The notes below the pieces were generated by a model. The model did not search any database. It had not been told where the DNA came from and saw nothing but the letters and a program-made list of their open reading frames with translations. 64,000 nucleotides of DNA from Bacteroidota bacterium (GTDB taxonomy: Bacteria > Bacteroidota > Bacteroidia > Chitinophagales > Chitinophagaceae): NCBI GenBank assembly GCA_018267705.1, contig JAFDXX010000017.1, positions 154,053 through 218,052 of the forward strand. The letters run 5' to 3'. Positions 53,489-63,562 of this stretch are shown piece after piece (position 1 is the stretch's first letter; each line of letters begins with the position of its first letter). A program made the translations under genes and the position numbers.

Positions 53489-55759
53489 TTAATTATTTGC
53501 TACTTGTTTGCGAATAATGTTTAATGCACCACCTGCTTTAAACCAATCTATTTGTTGTTGATTATAAGTATGGTTAGTAGCTATTTCTTCTTTACTTCCA
53601 TCATTATGATTTAAAACTAATGTTAATGATTTGCCCGGAGCAAAGCTTGTTAAACCAATTACATCAATAGTATCATCTTCTTTAATTTTATCGTAATCAT
53701 TTTTATCTGCAAATGTTAATGCCAACATTCCTTGTTTTTTTAAGTTAGTTTCGTGAATACGTGCAAACGATTTTGTAAGTACTACTCTTACGCCTAAATG
53801 ACGTGGTTCCATTGCTGCATGTTCACGAGAACTTCCTTCTCCATAGTTTTCATCTCCTACAACAATACTTCCTATACCTGCGGCTTTGTACGCACGTTGT
53901 GTTGCAGGTACAGTACCGTATTCACCTGTTAATTGATTTTTGATATTATCAGTTTTATCGTTAAAAAAATTAACTGCACCAATTAACATGTTGTTACTAA
54001 TATTATCTAAATGCCCACGGAATTTTAACCATGGCCCTGCCATTGAAATATGATCAGTTGTGCATTTTCCTTTGGCTTTAATTAATAATTTTAATCCTTT
54101 TAAATTAGTTCCTTCCCAAGCTGCAAAAGGATCTAATAATTGTAAGCGTTTACTTGTTGGAGAAACTTCTACCACAACATTGCTTCCATCAACAGCAGGA
54201 GCTTGATAACCCGGGTCATCAACGGCAAAACCTTTTATTGGTAATTCATCGCCAGTTGGTGCATCTAATTTTACTTGTTCTCCTTTTTCGTTAGTTAATG
54301 TATCTGTTAATGGATTGAAAGTTAAATCTCCTGCAATGGCTAATGCAGTTACCAATTCCGGACTTGCAACAAATGCATAAGTATTGGGATTACCATCGGC
54401 ACGTTTTGCAAAGTTTCTGTTGAAAGAATGAACAATGGTATTTTTTTCTTTTTTTTCTGCACCTACTCTTTCCCACATACCAATACAAGGGCCGCAAGCA
54501 TTGGCAAAAACTTTTGCACCAATTTTATCAAACGTGCTTAAGAAACCATCTCTTTCAATGGTATAACGAACTTGCTCACTACCCGGTGTAATGGTAAATT
54601 CTGCTTTTGTTTTTAATCCTTTTTCGCTTACTTGTTTTGCTAAACTCACTGCACGAGAAATATCTTCGTAAGATGAGTTTGTGCAACTTCCAATTAAACC
54701 CACTTCAACTTTTGTGGGCCATCCGTTAGCAGCGGCAACTTCTTTCATTTTAGAAATGGGTGTTGCTAAATCTGGGGTGAATGGACCGTTTAAGTGTGGT
54801 TCTAATTCGCTTAAATTAATTTCAATTATTTGATCAAAATATTTTTCAGGGTTTGCATATACTTCGGCATCGGCAGTTAAATATTCTTTTATTTTATCGG
54901 CAGCAGCAGCAATTTCTTCTCGTCCTGTTGCTTTTAAATAACGGCTCATGCTATCATCATAACCAAATGTGGAAGTTGTTGCACCAATTTCTGCTCCCAT
55001 GTTGCAAATGGTTCCTTTACCTGTGCAACTCATATTTGTTGCACCTTCTCCAAAATATTCAACAATAGCACCAGTGCCACCTTTTACGGTTAAAATACCT
55101 GCTACTTTTAAAATAACATCTTTTGGGGCTACCCAACCGCTTAATTTTCCCGTAAGTTTTACGCCAATTAATTTTGGCCATTTTAATTCCCAAGGTAAAC
55201 CTGCCATTACATCGCAAGCATCGGCACCGCCTACACCAATAGCAATCATTCCCAATCCACCGGCATTTACAGTATGAGAATCTGTACCAATCATCATTCC
55301 ACCGGGGAATGCATAATTTTCTAATACAACTTGATGAATAATTCCTGCACCGGGTTTCCAAAAACCAATTCCATACTTATTAGATACCGAAGCTAAAAAA
55401 TCATAAACTTCTTTACTTTCTGTTGTAGCAATTTGTAAATCTTGTTTGGCTTCAACTTTTGCTGTAATTAAATGGTCGCAATGCACTGTTGATGGAACGG
55501 CAACTTTTGGCCTGCCTGCTTGCATAAACTGTAATAAAGCCATTTGTGCAGTAGCATCTTGCATGGCAACACGGTCGGGTGCAAAATCAACATAATTTTT
55601 TCCGCGTTCAAAATGTTGCAATTGCATATCGCTGTGCAAGTGAGAAAACAAAATCTTTTCTGAAAGTGTAAGCGGACGGTTTAATACCTTTTTAGCGGCA
55701 TCTACCTTTGCAGGCATTGCTGCATAAACCTTTTTTATCATTTCAATATCAAAAGCCAT
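53489..55759 (-). CDS. acn: aconitate hydratase
   Basis: This 756-residue protein is of the mitochondrial-type aconitase group, shorter than AcnA/IRP and AcnB. The iron-sulfur cysteines are in [10 protein letters not shown] and [11 protein letters not shown]. Substrate residues lie in [13 protein letters not shown] and the C-terminal swivel domain [22 protein letters not shown]. It isomerises citrate to isocitrate. It is a single gene, with icd about 1 kb away on the other strand. Confidence 0.95.
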   Translation of the reverse strand: MAFDIEMIKKVYAAMPAKVDAAKKVLNRPLTLSEKILFSHLHSDMQLQHFERGKNYVDFAPDRVAMQDATAQMALLQFMQAGRPKVAVPSTVHCDHLITAKVEAKQDLQIATTESKEVYDFLASVSNKYGIGFWKPGAGIIHQVVLENYAFPGGMMIGTDSHTVNAGGLGMIAIGVGGADACDVMAGLPWELKWPKLIGVKLTGKLSGWVAPKDVILKVAGILTVKGGTGAIVEYFGEGATNMSCTGKGTICNMGAEIGATTSTFGYDDSMSRYLKATGREEIAAAADKIKEYLTADAEVYANPEKYFDQIIEINLSELEPHLNGPFTPDLATPISKMKEVAAANGWPTKVEVGLIGSCTNSSYEDISRAVSLAKQVSEKGLKTKAEFTITPGSEQVRYTIERDGFLSTFDKIGAKVFANACGPCIGMWERVGAEKKEKNTIVHSFNRNFAKRADGNPNTYAFVASPELVTALAIAGDLTFNPLTDTLTNEKGEQVKLDAPTGDELPIKGFAVDDPGYQAPAVDGSNVVVEVSPTSKRLQLLDPFAAWEGTNLKGLKLLIKAKGKCTTDHISMAGPWLKFRGHLDNISNNMLIGAVNFFNDKTDNIKNQLTGEYGTVPATQRAYKAAGIGSIVVGDENYGEGSSREHAAMEPRHLGVRVVLTKSFARIHETNLKKQGMLALTFADKNDYDKIKEDDTIDVIGLTSFAPGKSLTLVLNHNDGSKEEIATNHTYNQQQIDWFKAGGALNIIRKQVANN

Positions 55760-55929
55760 AGTTCTATTTTTTAATTTATGATGTTAAATATAAAATTTGA
55801 AAAGAGTTGATTTTTGCCGTGCAAATGTATGCTAAAACAAAAGGTAATAGAAATGAGTTTTCTGAAACAATAGATTTTATTAAATTGCATAATATATACC
55901 TATACCCCGTAGCTATAAAATATTATTAC

Positions 55930-56148
55930 ATGAAAAAAATTAGAGATTTTGTTGAAATACATGCATTTGGGGTATGTACAGCCATTGGTGAAAAATTAGG
56001 TATTGCTACTTCAAGAATTAGAATGTGGTTTATTTATATTTCGTTTTTAACATTCGGTTCTCCCATAATTATTTATATGGTATTGGCATTTTGGATGAAT
56101 GTAAAAAAATATATTCTTGCCGCTAAACGAAACCCTTTTTTAAATTAA
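55930..56148 (+). CDS. small PspC-domain membrane protein
   Basis: From the ATG at 55930 this is 72 residues (MKKIRDFVEIHAFGVC). It covers one PspC domain: GVCTAIGEKLGIATSRIRMWFIYISFLT and a membrane segment, then a basic C-terminus. An earlier ORF start at 55807 adds 41 residues that do not belong to the family and was rejected. PspC domains act in envelope stress in other bacteria; here the function is unknown. No psp genes are adjacent. Confidence 0.8.
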   Translation: MKKIRDFVEIHAFGVCTAIGEKLGIATSRIRMWFIYISFLTFGSPIIIYMVLAFWMNVKKYILAAKRNPFLN

Positions 56149-56178
56149 TTTTTTTTATTAAAACGTTGGCTGAATGAA

Positions 56179-56211
56179 TTTGTAATTCATAACTGTACTC
56201 ATTTATTTTTG
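56179..56211 (+). promoter_or_regulatory. Bacteroidota housekeeping promoter of the FKBP gene
   Basis: TTTG (56179-56182), 21 bases, then TATTTTTG (56204-56211): both elements match consensus. The ATG follows 13 bases later, leaving a leader of only about 5-8 bases. Confidence 0.75.
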
Positions 56212-56224
56212 CAGAAAAAAATAT

Positions 56225-56656
56225 ATGGGTATAGCAGATAAATTAGCACAAATTAAAAATGAAAAAGCTGCCGCCAATTTGAAGGCAGGCGAAATTTTTT
56301 TAGAAAAAAATAAAACTGCACAAGGTGTTGTGGCTTTGCCAAGCGGATTGCAATATAAAATTTTAGTAGAAGGGAATGGTGCTAAACCTACAGCAACAAG
56401 CAAAGTTACATGTCATTATCATGGAACAACAATTGACGGTATCGTGTTTGATAGCAGTGTACAACGTGGTACACCTGCAACTTTCCCTTTAAATATGGTA
56501 ATTAAAGGCTGGACAGAAGGTTTGCAATTAATGTCTGCCGGAAGTAAATTTCGTTTTTTCATTCCACCACATTTAGCTTATGGAGAAAGGCAAGTAGGTA
56601 CAGTAATTACACCCAACAGTACACTAATTTTTGATGTAGAATTAATTAGCTTTTAA
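56225..56656 (+). CDS. FKBP-type peptidyl-prolyl cis-trans isomerase
   Basis: This 143-residue protein has an N-terminal helical stretch (about 1-35) and an FKBP domain (about 40-143): [43 protein letters not shown]. The order resembles the FkpA/Mip C-terminal half. There is no signal peptide, so it should act in the cytoplasm, unlike FkpA. A consensus promoter with a very short leader precedes it. Confidence 0.92.
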   Translation: MGIADKLAQIKNEKAAANLKAGEIFLEKNKTAQGVVALPSGLQYKILVEGNGAKPTATSKVTCHYHGTTIDGIVFDSSVQRGTPATFPLNMVIKGWTEGLQLMSAGSKFRFFIPPHLAYGERQVGTVITPNSTLIFDVELISF

Positions 56657-56711
56657 TTATTTTACAGTTATATATCAATAAGCGTAATCATCCTCACACA
56701 ATTTTATCCCT

Positions 56712-56719
56712 TACATTTG
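56712..56719 (+). promoter_or_regulatory. -7 element of the icd promoter
   Basis: TACATTTG matches TAnnTTTG exactly, 32 bases before the icd ATG. No clear -33 TTTG. Confidence 0.5.
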
Positions 56720-56751
56720 CAACCCTTCTTTTTAAAACTAAAATTAATTGT

Positions 56752-57981
56752 ATGGCAACAAAAATTAAAGTAGCCAATCCGGTAGTAGAGTTAGATGGCG
56801 ATGAAATGACTAGAATTATCTGGAAGTTTATTAAAGACAAATTAATTCTTCCGTATTTAGATGTTGAGATTAAATATTTTGATTTGGGCATGGAACATAG
56901 AGATGCCACTAACGATCAAGTAACTATTGATGCTGCTAATGCTATTAAAGAATGTGGCGTTGGTATAAAATGTGCCACCATTACTCCCGATGAAGCCCGT
57001 GTAGAAGAATTCAAATTAAAACAAATGTGGAAATCACCAAACGGCACTATCCGCAATATTTTAGATGGAACTGTTTTTCGTGAACCCATTGTTTGTAAAA
57101 ATGTTCCGCGTTTAGTACCTAATTGGACAGCACCCATTTGCATTGGCCGCCATGCTTTTGGAGATCAATACCGTGCAACAGACTTTATTACAAAAGGAAA
57201 AGGAAAATTAACTATTAAGTTTGAAGGGGAAGATGGCAAAACAATTGAACATGAAGTGTTTAATTTTAAAGGAGATGGGGTTGCATTAGCAATGTATAAT
57301 ACTGACGAAAGTATTAAAGGTTTTGCAAGAAGTTGTTTTAATACTGCATTGCAAAAAAAATGGCCTTTATACTTATCTACAAAAAATACTATATTAAAAA
57401 AATACGATGGAAGGTTTAAAGATATTTTTCAAGAAATTTTTGAACAAGAATTTAAAGCAAAATTTGATACTGCAGGTATTGTGTACGAACATCGCTTAAT
57501 TGATGATATGGTTGCCAGTGCATTAAAATGGAATGGCAATTTTGTGTGGGCTTGTAAAAATTATGACGGAGATGTACAAAGTGATACCGTTGCACAAGGC
57601 TTTGGCAGCTTAGGTTTAATGACCTCTACCTTAGTTACACCAGATGGTAAAATAATGGAAGCAGAAGCTGCACACGGCACTGTTACACGCCATTACCGAG
57701 AACACCAAAAAGGTAAACCTACTTCTACAAATCCTATTGCTTCCATTTTTGCATGGACAAGAGGATTGGAATTTAGAGGAAAATTAGATGGTAATGATGC
57801 CTTAATTAAATTTTGTCATGCCTTAGAACAAGTTTGTATTGAAACTGTTGAAAGCGGTAAAATGACTAAAGATTTAGCTGTTTGTATTTATGGCAATAAA
57901 GTAAACCATGGTGAACATTATTTATATACTGAAGAATTTTTAGATGCTTTAGATAGTGCATTAAAAACGAAATTAACCTAA
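56752..57981 (+). CDS. icd: NADP-dependent isocitrate dehydrogenase (eukaryote-like type)
   Basis: This 409-residue protein follows the type II dimeric IDH pattern also found in eukaryotes: [17 protein letters not shown] at the start, [19 protein letters not shown], the substrate arginines in [12 protein letters not shown], and [31 protein letters not shown] for the coenzyme. It oxidises isocitrate to 2-oxoglutarate and makes NADPH. It is a single unit with its own promoter and a bidirectional terminator. Confidence 0.96.
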   Translation: MATKIKVANPVVELDGDEMTRIIWKFIKDKLILPYLDVEIKYFDLGMEHRDATNDQVTIDAANAIKECGVGIKCATITPDEARVEEFKLKQMWKSPNGTIRNILDGTVFREPIVCKNVPRLVPNWTAPICIGRHAFGDQYRATDFITKGKGKLTIKFEGEDGKTIEHEVFNFKGDGVALAMYNTDESIKGFARSCFNTALQKKWPLYLSTKNTILKKYDGRFKDIFQEIFEQEFKAKFDTAGIVYEHRLIDDMVASALKWNGNFVWACKNYDGDVQSDTVAQGFGSLGLMTSTLVTPDGKIMEAEAAHGTVTRHYREHQKGKPTSTNPIASIFAWTRGLEFRGKLDGNDALIKFCHALEQVCIETVESGKMTKDLAVCIYGNKVNHGEHYLYTEEFLDALDSALKTKLT

Positions 57982-57984
57982 ACT

Positions 57985-58013
57985 AAAAAGCCTCACAGTT
58001 TGTGAGGCTTTTT
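57985..58013. terminator. bidirectional terminator between icd and the FadL-like gene
   Basis: Perfect 13-bp stem AAAAAGCCTCACA/TGTGAGGCTTTTT with a three-base loop. It gives a T-run in both directions. Confidence 0.9.
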
Positions 58014-58030
58014 AATAATCAGTAATATTC

Positions 58031-59566
58031 TTATAACTTAAATCCAACTGTTAAAGCCACTTGTTGTTTGTTGCCGGTTTGCGTAGCGTAAGTGTTAGGT
58101 TTATCATTTAATCTATACGGAAAATTTACATCATTCACTATAGAAAATGCATAAGTAATATCTATAAACATTCCGTGATTTCTATAACCAATGCCGGCAC
58201 TTGGTATTATACGGTTAGCTGTTAGTGCACCATCTTTATATGGGCTTCCGTAATATGCAATACCTGCACGAAACATCCAAGGGTCAAATTTTAACTCACC
58301 ACCCAAACGAAAATTAAAATTACTTTTCAAATAATTTTTAATGGCATTGTTAGCAGTAGTGTAATAATTTTTAGCAATTGCATCATCTGCATTTTGCGGT
58401 CTAAATCTTGCACCGTCATAATTTACAAATTCAACATCGGCACTAATAAATGCACGTTGTTTTTTTGTGTTGGCAACTTCTCTAAAAACATAACTGGCAC
58501 TTGCAATTAAACGTAAAGGTGTTTGTATAGTGTAATTTCTTGTACCGGGATTTCCGCTGTTTAAATTATCACTGCTTTCATTTACGGTGTGTGCGTAGTT
58601 CTCAGTATTGGTTTCCATCCAACTTCTTATTTCATCTTTAAAAGCTATAAACTGTGGTGTATGTATGGCAAAACCTAATCGCCAATATTCTTTTGGCTTA
58701 TAAATAAAACCCAATTTTGCTCCCACTCCAATTCCATTTGAAGTATTTACTTCATGATATTTAAAATAAGCAAAATCGTTGTTAGGATTATTGGTAGCAT
58801 CTGTTTCACTATAATAGAAATCTCTTTTATAAGATACTATGGGTATAGTTAAGCTTCCGCCAATATATAATTTATCTTGCATGTTTCCGGCATAACCAAT
58901 AGCAATTTCATGATAGCCTCCTTTTGTATCGGAATTATATGTTTGATTAATGCCTGTTGAAATAGGTACAAGGCTCTGGTAACCTGCAACACTTCCACCC
59001 GGACCGCTAATGGTATCAATTAAATAAGTTCTAAACGCTAATGATGAGCCAAAAATATAATTACTTAATGCTGCATTAGTATCGGCTCTATCTCTAACTA
59101 ATTCTTCTAAATATTGTTCTGAGAATGAGCTGAAATTATTAAAGCCTGAATATTGAATATGGTTATTGAAACTGGCTAACTGGTTTACTGAAATAGCAAA
59201 TGCACCACCACGCCATCCATTAGTATTATTTTTATTTGCCCATCCTAAAACAATTCCACTTGCTCCGTATTGAAAGGTATTTTTTTTATTAGCAGTATCG
59301 GTATTTCTATAATTAAATTTATTGTTATTGAAATTAAAACCAGGAGATAAAACCAACTCTTTTGTTTTGTATAATCCAATACCGGCGGGGTTTACGTGAT
59401 TTGCTGTAATATCTCCTCCTAATGAACCCATTACTCCGCCAACGGCAACATTTCTTGCTGTACCGTTTTGTGTAAACCATGCTGTTCTTAATGCATCATC
59501 GGGTGTTTGTGCAAATAATGAAAACATTGTTATGGTGAAAAAAAATAGAAGAAAAATTTTTTGCAT
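58031..59566 (-). CDS. OmpP1/FadL-like outer membrane protein
   Basis: This 511-residue protein has a Sec signal (ending SLFAQ). The N-terminal segment is rich in Asn and Gly (NGTARNVAVGGVMGSLGGDITANHVNPAGIG), as in the FadL plug region. About fourteen amphipathic strands follow, ending in VALTVGFKL. FadL-type channels import hydrophobic molecules across the outer membrane; the substrate is unknown. It is sometimes annotated as a hemin receptor. It lies 63 bases downstream of a Tyr-rich lipoprotein on the same strand. Confidence 0.78.
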   Translation of the reverse strand: MQKIFLLFFFTITMFSLFAQTPDDALRTAWFTQNGTARNVAVGGVMGSLGGDITANHVNPAGIGLYKTKELVLSPGFNFNNNKFNYRNTDTANKKNTFQYGASGIVLGWANKNNTNGWRGGAFAISVNQLASFNNHIQYSGFNNFSSFSEQYLEELVRDRADTNAALSNYIFGSSLAFRTYLIDTISGPGGSVAGYQSLVPISTGINQTYNSDTKGGYHEIAIGYAGNMQDKLYIGGSLTIPIVSYKRDFYYSETDATNNPNNDFAYFKYHEVNTSNGIGVGAKLGFIYKPKEYWRLGFAIHTPQFIAFKDEIRSWMETNTENYAHTVNESSDNLNSGNPGTRNYTIQTPLRLIASASYVFREVANTKKQRAFISADVEFVNYDGARFRPQNADDAIAKNYYTTANNAIKNYLKSNFNFRLGGELKFDPWMFRAGIAYYGSPYKDGALTANRIIPSAGIGYRNHGMFIDITYAFSIVNDVNFPYRLNDKPNTYATQTGNKQQVALTVGFKL

Positions 59567-59629
59567 ACATGAGTATTTTAAATGAATGCTATAACATTCA
59601 TGCTAAGTATATTTTTATTGGATAAAACT

Positions 59630-60379
59630 TTATTGTCTCGTTGTTCTTGGTGCACCGCTGCTGCTGCCTTTGCTTCCATATCCACCACTATTACCGCCTG
59701 CACTACTGCTTGTTGCCGGTACTGAAGAATTAGTGGATGGCGTAAATGTTCTGGCCGGTCTATCCCAACTGGTATTATTAGAGGCAGATGAATTGTTATT
59801 ATTTGAAGAACTAAAAACTTGTTTAATTAAAGAACCAAAACCTTCTCTTCTGTAAGGATTTGTTTTAAGATTATAGTTGGAGTTATTGTACGTATTGTTT
59901 TTATATGTTGTTAAATAACTTCCACTGCCGCCACTTGTTGCTACAGTTGTTTTAGGATTTTTATAGCCAATAACATAAATAACAGGGTTGGGCATATAAT
60001 AACCACCCCAGCCACCAAGATAATAAGGGTAAAAAATATAACCATTGTAGTAATTGTAGTTATATCCATAAAAATAACCGGGGTTCCATAAATTGTAATA
60101 ACTAAAATCATATCGGCTATCGTACCAGTAAGCATAATCATCAATACCACTCCATAAACTATAGTTACGAACTTTCATTCTTAAATAATTATCATCTGTA
60201 CTGCTCAAATAATTTTCGTAACGGTCGTTTTGTTTATTCGATTTTACAGTTTCTTTATCGTCTGCACCCGTAGCTGGGGAATAGTAAACATCATCAGGTG
60301 TTTGAGTAGATTTATAGGCAGTAGAACAACTACTTAAAATAAGAATAGTTAAACTAAAAAGTAAAATTTTGTTTTTCAT
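59630..60379 (-). CDS. Tyr/Asn/Gly-rich lipoprotein of unknown function
   Basis: This 249-residue protein has a lipoprotein signal (LSSCS, Cys18). The middle (about 75-140) is dominated by Tyr, Asn, Gly and Trp in short repeats such as YGYNYNYYNGY. The C-terminal part is Ser/Asn/Thr/Gly low complexity ending in RTTRQ. No enzyme motif is visible. It lies 63 bases upstream of the FadL-like protein on the same strand, so a joint outer-membrane role is possible. Confidence 0.7.
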   Translation of the reverse strand: MKNKILLFSLTILILSSCSTAYKSTQTPDDVYYSPATGADDKETVKSNKQNDRYENYLSSTDDNYLRMKVRNYSLWSGIDDYAYWYDSRYDFSYYNLWNPGYFYGYNYNYYNGYIFYPYYLGGWGGYYMPNPVIYVIGYKNPKTTVATSGGSGSYLTTYKNNTYNNSNYNLKTNPYRREGFGSLIKQVFSSSNNNNSSASNNTSWDRPARTFTPSTNSSVPATSSSAGGNSGGYGSKGSSSGAPRTTRQ

Positions 60380-60570
60380 GTTACACAGGTTTAAAAGTTA
60401 CATAATGTGAAGTTACATACATTTGTCGCAATCGTAATTGTATATGAATGCAAATTTTTTACCATGAAACGAACAAACAATTGTTAGATTGTTAAATAAA
60501 GGTAAAATATTCAAATACGCATTACGGTAAGCATATTTAACAATACAGTTTATAATAAAGAATTTTAACA

Positions 60571-62049
60571 ATGGGTAAAGAAATTACTTCTCGTTCGCAA
60601 GACTACTCTCAGTGGTATAATGATTTAATATTAAAATCGCAGTTGGCTGATTATAGTGCAGTTAGAGGTTGCATGGTTATTAAACCTTATGGTTTTGCAT
60701 TATGGGAAAACATGCGTGATGTTTTAGATAAAATGTTTAAAGATACAGGGCATGTAAATGCTTACTTTCCTTTATTTGTACCTAAAAGTTTGTTTGAAGC
60801 TGAAGAAAAAAATGCCGAAGGTTTTGCTAAAGAATGTGCTGTTGTTACACATTATCGGTTAAAAACAGATCCTGAAAAAAAAGGAAAATTAATTGTAGAT
60901 CCTGAAGCTAAATTAGAAGAAGAATTAGTTGTTCGCCCAACAAGCGAAGCAATTATTTGGAATACCTATAAAACATGGATTCAATCTTACAGAGATTTAC
61001 CGTTATTAATTAATCAATGGGCAAACGTTGTGCGTTGGGAAATGCGTACTCGTTTATTTTTACGTACTGCAGAATTTTTATGGCAAGAAGGGCACACAGC
61101 CCATGCAACAAAAGAAGAAGCTATTAATGAAACTAAAAAAATGTTAGAAGTATATGCAGACTTTGTAGAAAATTATATGGCGGTTCCGGTAATAAAAGGA
61201 ATTAAAACACCTAATGAACGTTTTGCAGGTGCAGAAGATACTTATTGTATAGAAGCTTTAATGCAAGATGGCAAAGCATTACAAGCAGGTACATCTCATT
61301 TTTTAGGACAAAATTTTGCCAAAGCATTTGATGTTAAGTTTAGCGATAAAACTAATAAGCTTGATTATGTTTGGGCAACAAGTTGGGGCGTAAGTACTAG
61401 ATTAATTGGCGGGTTGGTAATGGCTCATAGTGATGATGACGGATTAATTTTACCCCCACGCATCGCTCCTTTACAAGTGGTTATTGTGCCAATTTATAAA
61501 GGTGATGAAGAGAAAGGAATAATTCATAATAAAGTTCATGAGTTACTAAAACAATTTAAAGATTTAGGTATTCGTGTAAAATATGATGACAGCGATAATG
61601 CAAGACCCGGTTGGAAATTTGCTGAACACGAAATGAAAGGAGTACCCGTTAGAATTGCCATTGGCACAAGAGATTTAAGCAATAATGTAGTAGAAGTAGC
61701 AAGAAGAGATACCAAACAAAAATTAACAGTAGATATTAATGGTATTGTATTTTATGTGAAAGAATTATTAGAAGAAATTCAATTGCAAATGTTTAATGCT
61801 GCTAAAAAATATCGTGATGAACATATTACAAAAGTTGATAATTGGGATGAATTTATAAATGTATTAGATACCAAAGCAGGTTTTGTTTCTGCACATTGGG
61901 ATGGTACTTCCGAAACCGAAGAAAAAATTAAAGAATTATCTAAAGCAACTATACGCTGTATTCCTTTAAATAACGTACAAGAAAATGGTAAATGTATTTT
62001 AACCGGAAACCCAAGTAAAGAAAGAGTATTATTTGCAAGAGCATATTAA
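60571..62049 (+). CDS. proS: proline--tRNA ligase (archaeal/eukaryotic type)
   Basis: This 492-residue class II synthetase lacks the large editing insertion of the bacterial type and has the extended C-terminal domain of the archaeal/eukaryotic type. Motif 2 is [27 protein letters not shown], and [19 protein letters not shown] leads into the anticodon domain. It charges tRNA-Pro. It is followed by truB after 66 bases, likely in one transcript. Confidence 0.96.
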   Translation: MGKEITSRSQDYSQWYNDLILKSQLADYSAVRGCMVIKPYGFALWENMRDVLDKMFKDTGHVNAYFPLFVPKSLFEAEEKNAEGFAKECAVVTHYRLKTDPEKKGKLIVDPEAKLEEELVVRPTSEAIIWNTYKTWIQSYRDLPLLINQWANVVRWEMRTRLFLRTAEFLWQEGHTAHATKEEAINETKKMLEVYADFVENYMAVPVIKGIKTPNERFAGAEDTYCIEALMQDGKALQAGTSHFLGQNFAKAFDVKFSDKTNKLDYVWATSWGVSTRLIGGLVMAHSDDDGLILPPRIAPLQVVIVPIYKGDEEKGIIHNKVHELLKQFKDLGIRVKYDDSDNARPGWKFAEHEMKGVPVRIAIGTRDLSNNVVEVARRDTKQKLTVDINGIVFYVKELLEEIQLQMFNAAKKYRDEHITKVDNWDEFINVLDTKAGFVSAHWDGTSETEEKIKELSKATIRCIPLNNVQENGKCILTGNPSKERVLFARAY

Positions 62050-62115
62050 AATATTAATACATGCAAAAAATATTAAATAATAATACTCGCCCTAAAAACG
62101 CATTGTATATATTTT

Positions 62116-62796
62116 ATGCAACAACCAATTAATGAATTTGTTTTAGGGAAAGTGTTATTAATTAACAAACCCTTACAATGGACATCTTTTGATGCCGTAA
62201 GAAAAATTCGCAACCTTATTAAAATACCTAAAGTAGGCCATGCCGGTACATTAGACCCTTTAGCTTCGGGCTTATTAATTATTTGTACAGGAAAGTTTAC
62301 CAAAAAAATTAATGAGTATATGGGTATGGAAAAAGAGTATACCGGTACTATTACTTTAGGTGCTACAACTCCTTCATTTGATTTAGAAACACAACCTGAA
62401 AATTTTAAAGACACTTCTTTTTTGAATGAAGAAAAGTTGCAAACCACAACACAACAGTTTATTGGAAATATTTTACAAATGCCACCACAATTTTCTGCCA
62501 TAAAAAAAGATGGGAAAAGATTGTATGAAAGTGCAAGGAAGGGCATTGAAGTAAAAGTAGAACCAAGACCTATAAACATTTCTGTGTTTGAATTAACAAA
62601 AATTGAAATGCCTGTTGTTTATTTTAGAGTAGTATGTTCAACCGGAACATATATAAGAAGTTTAGCAAATGATTTTGGTGCAGTTTTAGGTGTAGGTGGT
62701 TATTTGAGTAGTTTATGCCGTACAAGAATTGGTAGTTTTAAATTAGAAAACGCCACAAGTATTGAAGTGTTTGAAGCAGCATTAAAAAATAAATAA
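62116..62796 (+). CDS. truB: tRNA pseudouridine(55) synthase
   Basis: This 226-residue protein has the catalytic aspartate Asp47 in GHAGTLDPLASGLL and the family blocks KEYTGTITLGATTPSFDLE and GTYIRSLANDFG. It makes pseudouridine 55 in the T loop of tRNAs. It is shorter than E. coli TruB because the C-terminal PUA part is reduced, as is common in Bacteroidota. It lies downstream of proS. Confidence 0.95.
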   Translation: MQQPINEFVLGKVLLINKPLQWTSFDAVRKIRNLIKIPKVGHAGTLDPLASGLLIICTGKFTKKINEYMGMEKEYTGTITLGATTPSFDLETQPENFKDTSFLNEEKLQTTTQQFIGNILQMPPQFSAIKKDGKRLYESARKGIEVKVEPRPINISVFELTKIEMPVVYFRVVCSTGTYIRSLANDFGAVLGVGGYLSSLCRTRIGSFKLENATSIEVFEAALKNK

Positions 62797-62807
62797 ACCT
62801 TCTATAA

Positions 62808-63503
62808 TTAAGGCCCACCTGTTCTTCCGTCTCTTATATCTACTTTTTTCTTTCGGGCATTTTTCTTTTCAAATTCTAATACTTCTTTTGTTTTTATTTT
62901 TTTTGCAGGTGGATTAACATCTGTAGAATCTTTAACCACCGGAACTGTTGATGTTTGTTTAACGGTTATTTCTGGTTTGGGTGTATATAAAGAGTCAAAT
63001 ACATAAGTTTCTGTTCTTATTAAATTCATTGAACCGGGTTGGTAATATTTCCAAACACCATTACGCATTGAGTAACCTTCTACTTTAATAATTTTTGTAA
63101 TATTTTTATCGGGGTCATATAAATCGGGCATATTAATGGTGTCAAATTTTTTTCGTGGATCCATTGCCAGCCAACGTTCTTCATGCTCTATGGCATTCAT
63201 ATAAAAGTATTGTTGTAAGCCATCTTTAAAGCCCCAACGATAATTTTCAATAGCAATTAAATCGCCCATTAAATTAAATCTACGCCATTTGCCTTCGCGT
63301 TTATCATCTTTAAAAATTCCTTCTTCTTCATATCCGGGCTCTCCTCTAATTTCATCAACATGTATCGTCCATTTACCTTGCTTCAAATTATTTTTGTCTT
63401 TACAATTTAAAGTATCACCATTTTCTGCAATGCGGTAAGTTACGCACTGGGCCTGTATTTGGTAAGAAATAAGGATAATTGCTATTGTGAAAAGTAAACG
63501 CAT
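62808..63503 (-). CDS. secreted protein with MORN-like (YwqK-type) repeats
   Basis: From the ATG at 63503 this is 231 residues: a Sec signal (MRLLFTIAIILISYQIQAQ) and two or three MORN-like units (LKQGKWTIHV, DDKREGKWRRFN, GFKDGLQQYF, MRNGVWKYYQ). A Lys/Arg-rich C-terminus with a TGGP end follows. The function is unknown. An upstream in-frame start at 63530 adds a short hydrophobic extension that is not needed. It is convergent with truB across an 11-base gap, and no terminator hairpin was found there. Confidence 0.7.
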   Translation of the reverse strand: MRLLFTIAIILISYQIQAQCVTYRIAENGDTLNCKDKNNLKQGKWTIHVDEIRGEPGYEEEGIFKDDKREGKWRRFNLMGDLIAIENYRWGFKDGLQQYFYMNAIEHEERWLAMDPRKKFDTINMPDLYDPDKNITKIIKVEGYSMRNGVWKYYQPGSMNLIRTETYVFDSLYTPKPEITVKQTSTVPVVKDSTDVNPPAKKIKTKEVLEFEKKNARKKKVDIRDGRTGGP

Positions 63504-63562
63504 AAAAAAATTCAACAATAAAGCTAACAAAAACTTATAACTAATGCTTTATTTACCTGTTA

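Noticed and set aside
55807..55929. N-terminal extension of the PspC-like gene
   Set aside because: The 41 extra residues do not match the family, and MKKIRDF at 55930 gives the usual length.
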